A program made the translations under genes and the position numbers. The notes under the pieces were generated by a model. The model was not told the origin of the DNA. It was given only the letters and a program-made list of their open reading frames with translations, and searched no databases. From Oligoflexia bacterium (GTDB lineage Bacteria; Bdellovibrionota; Bdellovibrionia; JABDDW01), in assembly GCA_016715815.1 (NCBI GenBank), contig JADJXN010000001.1, forward strand, positions 248,001-312,000: a stretch of 64,000 nt of DNA. The letters are read 5' to 3'. Of this stretch, positions 54,673-62,034 are shown piece after piece. Within the stretch, counting starts at the first letter, position 1. Each line of letters starts with the position of its first letter.

Positions 54673-55593
54673 ATGTCATCAGATGAAAAAATGGACAAAA
54701 CCAATGTTGTTGATAGCGACACATTAAAGGTGCGCATTAGTGAAGCGCAAAGCCGTCCACCAGCATTGGTATTATTAAGTGGCCCAGCAGGTATTATGGG
54801 TAAAAGTTGGCTTTTAGATAAAAATGTTTTAACAGTGGGGCGTGAGGCTACTTGCGATATTCATGTTGAAGAAAAAAGTATTAGTAAAAAACATGCACAC
54901 TTAAAAGTTCATTCAAATGGAGCTGTTTCTATTACAGATTTGCAATCTACTAATGGTACTGAGATAGCGACAAAAAAACTTACTCCTCACCAAGATATTG
55001 TTTTAAGAGACAATGATCAAATAAAAATGGGCAATGTTATTTTTAAATTCCTTAGCAAGGGAAATATTGAAAATGTAACAGCGCCTCAGCTTTTTGACCA
55101 AAAAACTCTTGATGGCTTAACACAGGTTTTAAATAAACAGTCTTTATTAAGCCATCTAGATGAGGCATTTAAAAAATCAAAACTAACGGAGACAAATTTA
55201 TCTGTTATTGTTTTTGATTTAGATCATTTTAAAAAAATAAATGATACTCTGGGGCACCAAGCAGGTGATTATGTTTTAAGAGAGCTTGCTAGTGTTGTTA
55301 AAAACCAACTCATAAGATCTGCGGATTATTTTGGTCGCTACGGTGGAGAGGAGTTTGTTGTAGTTTTGCAATCAAGCCCACTTCAGCGTGCATGTGAAGT
55401 AGCAGAGAGAATTAGAACCACAATAGAAAAGCATCAATTTAAATTTGAATCAAAAAATATACCTGTTACAGTTTCACTGGGAGTAGCGTGTATAGAGCCA
55501 ACAATGACAGATTCTGCTCAATTATTTGCAAAAGCAGATCAGGCAGCCTATCGAAGTAAAAGTGCAGGTAGGAACCGTGTATCCTCACTTTGA
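54673..55593 (+). CDS. FHA-domain diguanylate cyclase
   Basis: 306 residues. An FHA domain at about residues 35-125 (LTVGREATCDIHVEEKSISKKHAHL, DLQSTNGTEI) binds phospho-threonine partners. The GGDEF domain at about 140-305 has VFDLDHFKKINDTLGHQAGD, the active site RYGGEEFV, and an RxxD inhibition site (RSAD) five residues before it. It should make cyclic-di-GMP in response to a phospho-protein. Its 3' end overlaps the next gene by up to about 30 bases. Confidence 0.9.
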   Translation: MSSDEKMDKTNVVDSDTLKVRISEAQSRPPALVLLSGPAGIMGKSWLLDKNVLTVGREATCDIHVEEKSISKKHAHLKVHSNGAVSITDLQSTNGTEIATKKLTPHQDIVLRDNDQIKMGNVIFKFLSKGNIENVTAPQLFDQKTLDGLTQVLNKQSLLSHLDEAFKKSKLTETNLSVIVFDLDHFKKINDTLGHQAGDYVLRELASVVKNQLIRSADYFGRYGGEEFVVVLQSSPLQRACEVAERIRTTIEKHQFKFESKNIPVTVSLGVACIEPTMTDSAQLFAKADQAAYRSKSAGRNRVSSL

Positions 55594-56623
55594 TGAATTT
55601 TTAGAATCAAGACTTAATATCTACGGGCACAGCTTAAAAGAGCCTCAGAAATTAGCAAAGGCTATTTTGAAATTATCAGATCATTTTATTCGAGGAGTGC
55701 ATCAAGAAGATTACTGGAAAGATTCTTCTCATATGGCAGCTTACATCAGCTATTTTGCTATTTTAAATTTTGAGCGTCTTCAGAGTGTCTTTAAAGAGGC
55801 AAGACTTCAAAGATTTTTAATTAACGCATCTGTCATTGGAGATTGGGGCTCAGGGCTTGGATCAGCACTATGGGCAATGCAAACTCAGTGTGCAAGAGTT
55901 TTTATAAACCGAGAACCTAAGATATTTACTTATGATAAAAGCGGTGAAGCTTTAAAAGAACAGCGCCATTGGCTTAATTTTTTTAAACTAAACGCTAAGG
56001 GAATTGAAGTAACACAAAACAGTCTTTCTGTTTTAGATCATTCAGTTGATACGCTTGTTATGAGTTATGTTTTAAATGAATATACGCAATATCCTGTTAT
56101 CCCAGAACATGTGCAAAGACTTATTTTAGTAGAGCCAAGCACAAATCAAGCAGGGAGAAATTTACTTAAATTTAGAGATACACTGATTGAAAAAAACTGG
56201 TTTGCTTGGGCGCCATGCACGCATCAGGAATTTTGCCCATTATATAATCAATCAGGAAAAGACTGGTGTCACCACCGCGTAAATTGGCAAAAACCAGATT
56301 GGTTTTATGAGCTTGAGAACCATTTGCCTATGGGTAATGACACTTTAACTTTAAGCTATATATTAATGTCTAAAGAAAAACCAATTGTTGATTTAAGTGG
56401 AATTACAAGAGTCATTGGAGATGAGCAGCCAGAGCGGGGAAAAACAAGACAAGCTATTTGTCGAGGAATGAATAGGGAATTTTTAAGTTGGCTTGACAGA
56501 AACAGACTTAAACCAGGCCTTCGACGAGGTGATTTAATAAGAATCAAGGATGCCATTCAAAAGCCGAAAGAGTTAAGAATATCTTTTATGACGGACTTTG
56601 AGGTGATCAAGCTTGACGATTAA
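55562..56623 (+). CDS. Rsm22-like SAM-dependent methyltransferase
   Basis: About 353 residues. SAM motif GDWGSGLGSALWAMQ sits near residue 95, and VDTLVMSYVLNEYTQ further on. The cysteine set CTHQEFCPLYNQSGKDWCHHR resembles the iron-sulphur-type Cys motif of Rsm22 proteins, linked to small-subunit ribosome assembly in mitochondria. The function in bacteria is not established. Start is uncertain: in-frame GTG codons at 55562 and 55577 both lie inside the preceding gene, and neither has a clear ribosome-binding site. Confidence 0.68.
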   Translation: MQVGTVYPHFDEFLESRLNIYGHSLKEPQKLAKAILKLSDHFIRGVHQEDYWKDSSHMAAYISYFAILNFERLQSVFKEARLQRFLINASVIGDWGSGLGSALWAMQTQCARVFINREPKIFTYDKSGEALKEQRHWLNFFKLNAKGIEVTQNSLSVLDHSVDTLVMSYVLNEYTQYPVIPEHVQRLILVEPSTNQAGRNLLKFRDTLIEKNWFAWAPCTHQEFCPLYNQSGKDWCHHRVNWQKPDWFYELENHLPMGNDTLTLSYILMSKEKPIVDLSGITRVIGDEQPERGKTRQAICRGMNREFLSWLDRNRLKPGLRRGDLIRIKDAIQKPKELRISFMTDFEVIKLDD

Positions 56624-56676
56624 CTCTAAAATTCTTCATACTTGAAAAGTAAAATAAAACTTAAATGGGAGAGAAA

Positions 56677-57237
56677 ATGAAAAAAATTATTTTAAGTATG
56701 TTTTTTGTTTTAGCTTTTAGTGTTAATGCAAAAGCTGCAGATACAAAATCATTTAATATTTGGGCTAACCCTGCAGCATTAGGGGCAAGTGTTACAAATG
56801 CGGGTGTAGATTTTAAGCTAGGCTCAAGTGTTACTTTGGGTGCAGCGCTATTTGCAATAAATTTTAATGCTTCGGGGCTAGGGGCATTATCAACTAATTT
56901 ATCAGCTACAGGTTATGGTGCTTATTTAAGATATTATTTTTCAAATGCAATTGCATCAAGCTTTAGGCTATCAGGTTTTGGTTATTATATGCCTCTTAAG
57001 TACACACAAGGTGCATATTCAAATACTTCCAATGCGACATGGTTTGGAGGCTTGATTGGATATCACTGGGTCCCAGGAATATTAAATTTTGGTTTAGATG
57101 TTGGAATGCTTAACTTCTCGGGAACAAGTAGTACAGTAGTGTTAACAAATTCATCAGGTAGTACAACTACTGCGACAGGTTTTACACTTACCGGTACTTT
57201 ACCTTGGATAGAGTTAACTATTGGTTTGGCGTTTTAA
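56677..57237 (+). CDS. Small outer-membrane beta-barrel-like protein
   Basis: About 186 residues from the ATG at 56677, behind GGGAGAG. It has a signal peptide (IILSMFFVLAFSVNAKA, cleavage near ADT). The mature part alternates polar and hydrophobic residues, is rich in Gly, Ser, Thr and aromatic residues, and ends in a strand finishing ELTIGLAF with a terminal Phe, the usual sign of a BAM-assembled barrel. Possibly eight strands. No specific family recognised. Its 3' end overlaps the convergent next gene by 20 bases. Confidence 0.7.
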   Translation: MKKIILSMFFVLAFSVNAKAADTKSFNIWANPAALGASVTNAGVDFKLGSSVTLGAALFAINFNASGLGALSTNLSATGYGAYLRYYFSNAIASSFRLSGFGYYMPLKYTQGAYSNTSNATWFGGLIGYHWVPGILNFGLDVGMLNFSGTSSTVVLTNSSGSTTTATGFTLTGTLPWIELTIGLAF

Positions 57238-57574
57238 ATTTAAGAAGTTGAGCGTTTTCACACTTTCCAAATTCAGATAGTGAAGTGATCTCTGGAAAGC
57301 CTCTAAAAACAATTTCGTCGCCAGATTTGACACCGGCAAAACCGGTGTCACTGGCACGACATACAAAACCATCCTCGCAAATAACTGAGAATTTATTTAC
57401 CTGTTGAAGGTTTGAAATAATCATTCCCTTAGCAAAAGGCTCCACCCTTAAAACCTTACAGCTTTTTTTATAAGAAAAAAGCCAGGATACAGTACTTGGT
57501 GAGGTGATATATAAAGTAATAAAAATAATGAAAATTAGGATTATAAGTAATAGTAGTTTAGTTGAGAGCTTCAT
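57218..57574 (-). CDS. Membrane-anchored hypothetical protein
   Basis: 118 residues: one N-terminal membrane helix (about residues 5-27, almost all Leu, Ile, Phe) then a soluble domain of about 90 residues with four Cys (CKVL, ICED, VCRA, GKCEN) that could pair in the periplasm. I recognise no family. It contains an 8-base perfect inverted repeat (57329-57336 and 57342-57349) encoding DTGFAGV. Convergent with the barrel gene, divergent from the sigma module. Confidence 0.6.
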   Translation of the reverse strand: MKLSTKLLLLIILIFIIFITLYITSPSTVSWLFSYKKSCKVLRVEPFAKGMIISNLQQVNKFSVICEDGFVCRASDTGFAGVKSGDEIVFRGFPEITSLSEFGKCENAQLLKFKTPNQ

Positions 57575-57585
57575 TTAGGCTTTAA

Positions 57586-57613
57586 GTTACAGAGGTTAAA
57601 GCGGTATTGTCAA
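57586..57613 (-). promoter_or_regulatory. Candidate promoter for the membrane-anchored hypothetical gene
   Basis: On the minus strand TTGACA (57613-57608) and, 16 bases on, TGTAAC (57591-57586). The ATG begins 11 bases after the -10, leaving a predicted leader of about five bases and no ribosome-binding site. Confidence 0.42.
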
Positions 57614-57670
57614 CATAAATACCTGAAAATACTTGATATTTTGTAAATTCTTAAAAATTTTAAAAATAAT

Positions 57671-57698
57671 TAACCTAAAGTCTAGGTATTGGGTCTAA
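57671..57698 (+). promoter_or_regulatory. Candidate ECF-type promoter upstream of the sigma gene
   Basis: AACCT at 57672-57676 and TCTAA at 57694-57698, 17 bases apart, resemble the AAC -35 and TCTNA -10 of RpoE-like sigma factors. Two palindromes, CCTA-5-TAGG (57674-57686) and CCTA-4-TAGG (57699-57710), bracket it; the second runs into the GGGAG ribosome-binding site. Autoregulation by the encoded sigma is inferred. Confidence 0.4.
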
Positions 57699-57718
57699 CC
57701 TAAGGCTAGGGAGTGTAA

Positions 57719-58317
57719 GTGAAAGCAGATTTGGACCTAGTCAGAGAAATTAAAGCCGGTGATAAAAAAATCTTCGGTGAACTTGTCGAAAGACACCAAA
57801 AAGCAATCTATAGATTGGCTTTAAGGTTCACGGGAGATCACGGCATGGCAGAAGATGTGGTCCAAGAAAGCTTTATTAAAGCGTATCAAAAGATACACTT
57901 TTTTGAAGAGCGCTCCAGCTTTAAAAGTTGGCTTTTTAGAATTGCCATTAACACTTGTAAAAACAAGTGGAGGAAAAAAAGCCACCTTGAGGTTGATATT
58001 CAAGACGTTGTATTAAGTGTTGAAGAAAAAACCTCACTAGGGCTGGAGAATGAGCAAGTACAAAAAGTGTTGCAGCTGAGATAGCAAAACTCCCTGAACG
58101 GCAAAGGACATCATTGAGCTTGCGAGTATTTGAAGATTTGAGTTTTCAAGAGATCGCTAAAATCATGGATTGCCCTTATGATACCGCAAAGGCCAATTAC
58201 CGCCATGCGGTATTAAAGCTGAAAAAGGTTTTCTTAGACCAACAACTAGTTGTTGATTTAGGAGAAAGCCAAAATGAAGGAAAATTTTTAAGACAATTTG
58301 AACCGAAAAATGATTGA
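57719..58317 (+). CDS. ECF sigma factor, RpoE-like (one frameshift in this sequence)
   Basis: Group IV sigma factor of about 199 residues when joined. Region 2 has LVERHQKAIYRLALRFTG, AEDVVQESFIKAYQ and SSFKSWLFRIAINTCKNKWR. Region 4 has LPERQRTSLSLRVFEDLSFQEIAKIMDCPYDTAKANYRHAVLKLKK. The frame shifts by -1 near 58070 (GTGTTGCAGCTGAG), where one missing base would give an AAEIAKLPERQ join. Without correction the protein stops after region 2. GTG start behind CTAGGGAG. Followed 18 bases on by a gene with anti-sigma topology. Confidence 0.85.
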
Positions 58318-58335
58318 AAGGTGTCAAAGGGGCAT

Positions 58336-58851
58336 ATGAAAGAAGAAAAAAACAGGCTACCGGCTGAGGTGTGGCTAGACTACATTGAGAATGAAACTGA
58401 AAAATCTTTGAAAGAAGATTTAGAGAGAGTATTAAGCTACCGTCCAGAATATAAAAAAACCGTAACACAACTAATAGAATTAAAAAAACATTTAAAAGAT
58501 ACAGCAACAGACCTACCTAGTGATGAAACCTTTAAAAAATTAAAAAATAATATTATGGCGGCAATTGAAAAAACTGAGCCAGATAAAAAGCTCTCGCCTT
58601 GGCATAAGCATAATAAGGCTATGACCTACACAACTATGACCATTGCAGCTGTTGTTGCAGGTGGTATTGTTTCGCAAACAGAATTTAAAGGCACTCAAAA
58701 GGGAGAGCAAAGCTATTCGTTAGAGGACAATATTTTGATATCTCAGGATTTAAATGAGCTCTCTGAAGAGGTTTTAATTGAGGTAGCAGCAACGAAAATA
58801 AGTCAAATGCCTGAAAATATGGCTCAAAATGAATTAAATAAGTTAAAGTAA
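58336..58851 (+). CDS. Probable membrane anti-sigma factor
   Basis: About 171 residues. N-terminal soluble part (residues 1-95) rich in Glu, Lys and Leu, one membrane helix (AMTYTTMTIAAVVAGGIVS, about 97-115), then a C-terminal part outside. This is the topology of ECF anti-sigma factors, and it follows the sigma gene, but the zinc HxxxCxxC motif is absent and there is no recognised family, so the role is inferred from position. ATG chosen because AAGGGG precedes it; a GTG at 58321 is the alternative. Confidence 0.6.
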   Translation: MKEEKNRLPAEVWLDYIENETEKSLKEDLERVLSYRPEYKKTVTQLIELKKHLKDTATDLPSDETFKKLKNNIMAAIEKTEPDKKLSPWHKHNKAMTYTTMTIAAVVAGGIVSQTEFKGTQKGEQSYSLEDNILISQDLNELSEEVLIEVAATKISQMPENMAQNELNKLK

Positions 58852-58864
58852 TTAAACAGGAGCA

Positions 58865-59341
58865 ATGAACATGTCATCATGCGTACACAGCGTTGTTAAA
58901 ATATTTTTAGTGGTTTGTATTATGTTTATACAAAATTTTGCACATTCTGATTCTAAAGCAGATAAAGCTAAACAGAGACTAGAGCAGCTTTTTATTTGGA
59001 AGGTTTCAGATAAATTACAACTTAGCCCAAAAGAAGAAGAAAAATGGGCTACAGAGTATAAAAAACTTGCCGATCAAAAGGGTAAGCTTACAGTCAAGGC
59101 TGAGGAGCTTATGGGTAAGATTGAAAATAGCCAAATGGCTGATAAAGCCAAAGCTACCCAACTTTTGAAAGAGCATCTAGCAGTTCAATCCGAAATACAT
59201 AAACTCCAGCTTAAGGAAGTTCAAATTGTTGAAAAACTTTTTGGAAGCCAAAAAGCCACTCAATACGTTTTAGTAAAGCGCGAGATGTTACAAAAAATTC
59301 GTGACTTACTAAGTGAACGTAACCATGCCTCAGCCAATTAA
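58865..59341 (+). CDS. Exported helical protein, Spy/CpxP-like
   Basis: 158 residues with a signal peptide (VVKIFLVVCIMFIQNFAHS). The mature protein is all-helical and charged, with LSPKEEEKW in the place of the LTxxQ-type repeat and a second helix pair KLFGSQKATQYVLVKREML. This resembles Spy/CpxP periplasmic chaperones and metal-sensing CnrR/ZraP-like proteins that sit next to stress sigma factors. Start behind ACAGGAGCA. Third gene of the sigma module. Confidence 0.6.
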   Translation: MNMSSCVHSVVKIFLVVCIMFIQNFAHSDSKADKAKQRLEQLFIWKVSDKLQLSPKEEEKWATEYKKLADQKGKLTVKAEELMGKIENSQMADKAKATQLLKEHLAVQSEIHKLQLKEVQIVEKLFGSQKATQYVLVKREMLQKIRDLLSERNHASAN

Positions 59342-59399
59342 CCGACTCTAAGCCTTTTTGAGTCCTAATAATAGGGCATCATCAAACTAGGGGGTATTG

Positions 59400-59618
59400 A
59401 TGAAAAAGGCAGCTGTTATTCTTCTTTTATTTAGTTTTAGTTCTGCAGTGGCAGATCAAGACCTGCAAAAAGATAAAAATGATAGAGAGATAAGTAGTGA
59501 CTTTACTAAAGATTATTTAGAAAAAATTGCTTCAGTACCACATCAAATTAAAACCAGTGAAAGTGAAGACTCAACTTATCATGATAAAGTGATTCAGCGG
59601 TTTTCAAGGTTTAAGTGA
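59400..59618 (+). CDS. Small exported protein of unknown function
   Basis: 72 residues: signal peptide AAVILLLFSFSSAVA, then about 55 polar residues rich in Asp, Glu, Ser and Lys, probably disordered. AGGGGG lies before it; TTG at 59397 could also start. It ends within the convergent peptidase gene (15-base overlap). Likely the last gene of the sigma module, though 58 bases separate it from the Spy-like gene. Confidence 0.55.
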   Translation: MKKAAVILLLFSFSSAVADQDLQKDKNDREISSDFTKDYLEKIASVPHQIKTSESEDSTYHDKVIQRFSRFK

Positions 59619-60590
59619 TTTAAAAAACAAGTCCCAATCTTTGTTGGATTTTTCAAATAGGTTTTCAAAGTAGCTAAGATCATTATAGTAAAGTTTGTAG
59701 TTTAGTAAAACTGCATTGTTTATTTTTGAATCTTGAAATTTTCTATAAATATCAGTTTTTAGTTTAGGCAGAATGAATTTTTTAAAAGCTGCTTTTAGCT
59801 CATTAAACTTTGATTCTCTTAATGTTTCAAAATCTGATTTGGTGCCATTTTTTGAATAAAAGTCTTCTATTTTTCTTATTTCCTGTTTCATAAATTCATG
59901 AAAAAGTTTGGAATCATACTTTTGGTCCATTAATTTTTTTAAAACACCAGTCTGATCTGGTTTTTTTATTTTATAAAATAGCTCAACTCCCTTTTCTCCG
60001 ACAAAGGTGGCAAGGCGCTCATTAAAATCAGTGTCATTATTTTTAAAGTAAGTTGAATGGGTCAATTCATGGATAATGGTTTCGGCAAGCTCCTCATTAT
60101 TCATTTCTGTCATGCTGCTTAAAAGGGGATCTTTAAACCAACCAAGGGTTGAGTAGGCGCGCACACCCCTTAAAAGCACATCAAGATTTTTATTTTTTAA
60201 CACACTTACCTCTTTCTCTGCTTTTTCTTTTTTAAAAAACCCTTTATAGGGAACTGTTCCCACAATGGGAAAAGACCAAGTATAAGCTTGAATTTTATTT
60301 TTCTCAGAGGCCGTTACAACATAAGTGACATAAGAATCATTAAGTTGCACAAAAGAGCTATAATTTTTTGATTTTTTAAGCTTTAAATATTCAAAAGAAA
60401 AATCTTTTACCTCTTGTACTAATTTTATTTTTTTTTGTGTGTCTAGACTCTCTACTTTGTCAAAACTTTTTGTGCTTTTTAAAAGCCCATACTGTCCCTG
60501 TGATTGCTCAATAATATAATTAAGAGTGCTGCACCCTGAAAGAAAAAATATAAAAATGAGTAGTTTAGAATAAAAAGCTAATTCCCGCAT
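59604..60590 (-). CDS. Lipoprotein aminopeptidase-like protein (HExxH)
   Basis: About 328 residues. The ATG at 60590 gives a lipoprotein signal with lipobox LSGCS, so it should be anchored in an envelope membrane. IIHELTHSTYF is the zinc HExxH motif, and FNERLATFVGEKGVELF supplies the third ligand. The Trp/Phe-rich GWFKDPLLSSM before it matches the predicted aminopeptidases of the PF10023 type, as I recall them. Its start lies within the end of the barrel gene 60565-61125, so they are coupled. Confidence 0.75.
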   Translation of the reverse strand: MRELAFYSKLLIFIFFLSGCSTLNYIIEQSQGQYGLLKSTKSFDKVESLDTQKKIKLVQEVKDFSFEYLKLKKSKNYSSFVQLNDSYVTYVVTASEKNKIQAYTWSFPIVGTVPYKGFFKKEKAEKEVSVLKNKNLDVLLRGVRAYSTLGWFKDPLLSSMTEMNNEELAETIIHELTHSTYFKNNDTDFNERLATFVGEKGVELFYKIKKPDQTGVLKKLMDQKYDSKLFHEFMKQEIRKIEDFYSKNGTKSDFETLRESKFNELKAAFKKFILPKLKTDIYRKFQDSKINNAVLLNYKLYYNDLSYFENLFEKSNKDWDLFFKSLKP

Positions 60591-61125
60591 TAATAGCAAA
60601 GTCGTAGTTGGTTGATGTTTGGTTAGAAGCGACATCTCTGGTTGTAGTTTGAGAGCCATCAAGGCCTACTTTAATTCCAAATTGAGAGCTAAGCATGTAT
60701 TTAAACCCAAGTCCTGCAGTAGGAGAAAGGCCCTCTGTTTTTACAGGGTTTGGTGCGGGAGTATTGGGGTAGTAATATCTTAAAATTTTTGTAATGTAAG
60801 CAGCGCCACCTTTTAAATATGGCTTAAACGGGGTGTTTTGAGAGTTAACAGAAAATAAAATACTGGCACCATAACCCGTTAAATCTTGGTAAACAATAAA
60901 CTCGGGTTGAGATTGTATAGCAGCACCTCTTGTGAAGCTAATTTCAACTGCCATGGACTCCCAAAAATAATAGGCTACACTGGCGGTGCCTGCTTCCATG
61001 GCGTCATAATGGGAGGCATCGTAGTTTGTTTTTTTAAAATTATAAACAGCACTGAGCTCATAAATTCCTGCTAAGGCAGGAGATGAAAATATAAAAGAAA
61101 ATAGAAGAAAAAATATTTTATGCAT
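60565..61125 (-). CDS. Outer-membrane beta-barrel protein
   Basis: 186 residues with a signal peptide (IFFLLFSFIFSSPALA). Mature protein shows alternating strands with GASILFSVNS, FKPYLKGGAAYI, SPTAGLGFKYMLSSQFGIKVGLDG and a final strand ending AGISFLF with terminal Phe. Most like the OmpA-like/OmpW-like eight-strand barrels. Overlaps the peptidase gene by 26 bases, suggesting one transcript. Confidence 0.78.
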   Translation of the reverse strand: MHKIFFLLFSFIFSSPALAGIYELSAVYNFKKTNYDASHYDAMEAGTASVAYYFWESMAVEISFTRGAAIQSQPEFIVYQDLTGYGASILFSVNSQNTPFKPYLKGGAAYITKILRYYYPNTPAPNPVKTEGLSPTAGLGFKYMLSSQFGIKVGLDGSQTTTRDVASNQTSTNYDFAINAGISFLF

Positions 61126-61167
61126 TAATATATTCTATCTTGATTAAGCCTATACCTTCTAGCCCAG

Positions 61168-61950
61168 TTATTGTCTGGCCCAACGGCGAGGAGCTTCTAC
61201 ATCATAACGAAAAGCATACTTAAGATGAATAAAGCCATCATCTGCAACCATTGCTGATGGTGGATTGGGAAAGCTTGAAGCTTGAAAGCTGCTAATAGCA
61301 GCCATATCTATAGGGCCAACACCTGAGGAACGGTGAATGATAGTTTTAACGTAATTACCACTTGAATCCAGCAGAACCTCAATCATTGTGACCCAGCTTT
61401 TACCGGCAAGCTTTTCTACATCAATGTTTGTCCATCTTTTTTGATACTCTCTTAAATTTGATGTCCATAAATTTGAAATACGTGAATCTATGCGGTTAAA
61501 GTAGGTGTAATAAATAAATCTTTCAGAGTTTAGGGCTGTGATGGCTCCTTCTTTAATATCATGAAAGTCGTTAATGCTTGAGGCTTCTTCATTGAATAAT
61601 TCTTTTCCCAGTTTTGTAAGCCTTTTTGAGACGCCATTATCATCATCATTTTTAGTTTTTGATTTTTGTGATTGTTTTTGATTCTTATTTAAATACCCTA
61701 AGTTTTTAGCTTTTGTTTCTTGCTCAACTGATAAGTCTTTATCGCTATAAAAACGAGGTTTAAGTTTTGAAAGGGTGAGTTTGCTGGGGTTATCTGAAAG
61801 ATGGGCTAATCTTTTAAGATTCTGGTCCAAATACTCAACCTCAATGACTTCAGTATTATTAAGGCCTTTATAATGGGTTAAGTTTTGAAGTAATACCCAA
61901 AAAGTCACGTGTATAATGAGGCTTATAACTAAAAACCTTAAAGCTGACAT
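61168..61950 (-). CDS. TonB-like energy transducer
   Basis: 260 residues: one N-terminal membrane helix (LVISLIIHVTFWVLLQNL), a long polar, Lys/Ser-rich linker (about 45-130), and a C-terminal domain with WVTMIEVLLDSSGNYVKTIIHRSSGVGPIDMAAISSFQ, the TonB C-terminal fold. It should couple an inner-membrane motor to an outer-membrane partner. ExbB/ExbD are not in the window. Linker lacks the usual Pro-rich repeats. No ribosome-binding site before the ATG. Confidence 0.75.
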   Translation of the reverse strand: MSALRFLVISLIIHVTFWVLLQNLTHYKGLNNTEVIEVEYLDQNLKRLAHLSDNPSKLTLSKLKPRFYSDKDLSVEQETKAKNLGYLNKNQKQSQKSKTKNDDDNGVSKRLTKLGKELFNEEASSINDFHDIKEGAITALNSERFIYYTYFNRIDSRISNLWTSNLREYQKRWTNIDVEKLAGKSWVTMIEVLLDSSGNYVKTIIHRSSGVGPIDMAAISSFQASSFPNPPSAMVADDGFIHLKYAFRYDVEAPRRWARQ

Positions 61951-61959
61951 AAGGGCCTA

Positions 61960-61989
61960 TTTATACCTCATATATTGGTCTAGAATCAA
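61960..61989 (-). promoter_or_regulatory. Candidate promoter for the TonB-like gene
   Basis: On the minus strand TTGATT (61989-61984), 18 bases, TATAAA (61965-61960). The ATG at 61950 begins nine bases after the -10, leaving a predicted leader of about three bases and no ribosome-binding site. Confidence 0.48.
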
Positions 61990-62034
61990 GAAAAGTGCCT
62001 AAAGAGTTTGCAGGACTATGACGTTAAATTAGGT

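Noticed and set aside
57218..57574. Hypothetical gene as a spurious antisense frame
   Set aside because: Kept as a gene because it has a membrane anchor, a consensus -35 on its own strand, and no overlapping gene beyond 20 bases.
59345..59365. Terminator after the Spy-like gene
   Set aside because: GACTC/GAGTC is only a five-base stem and is followed by CTAATAAT, not a T-run.
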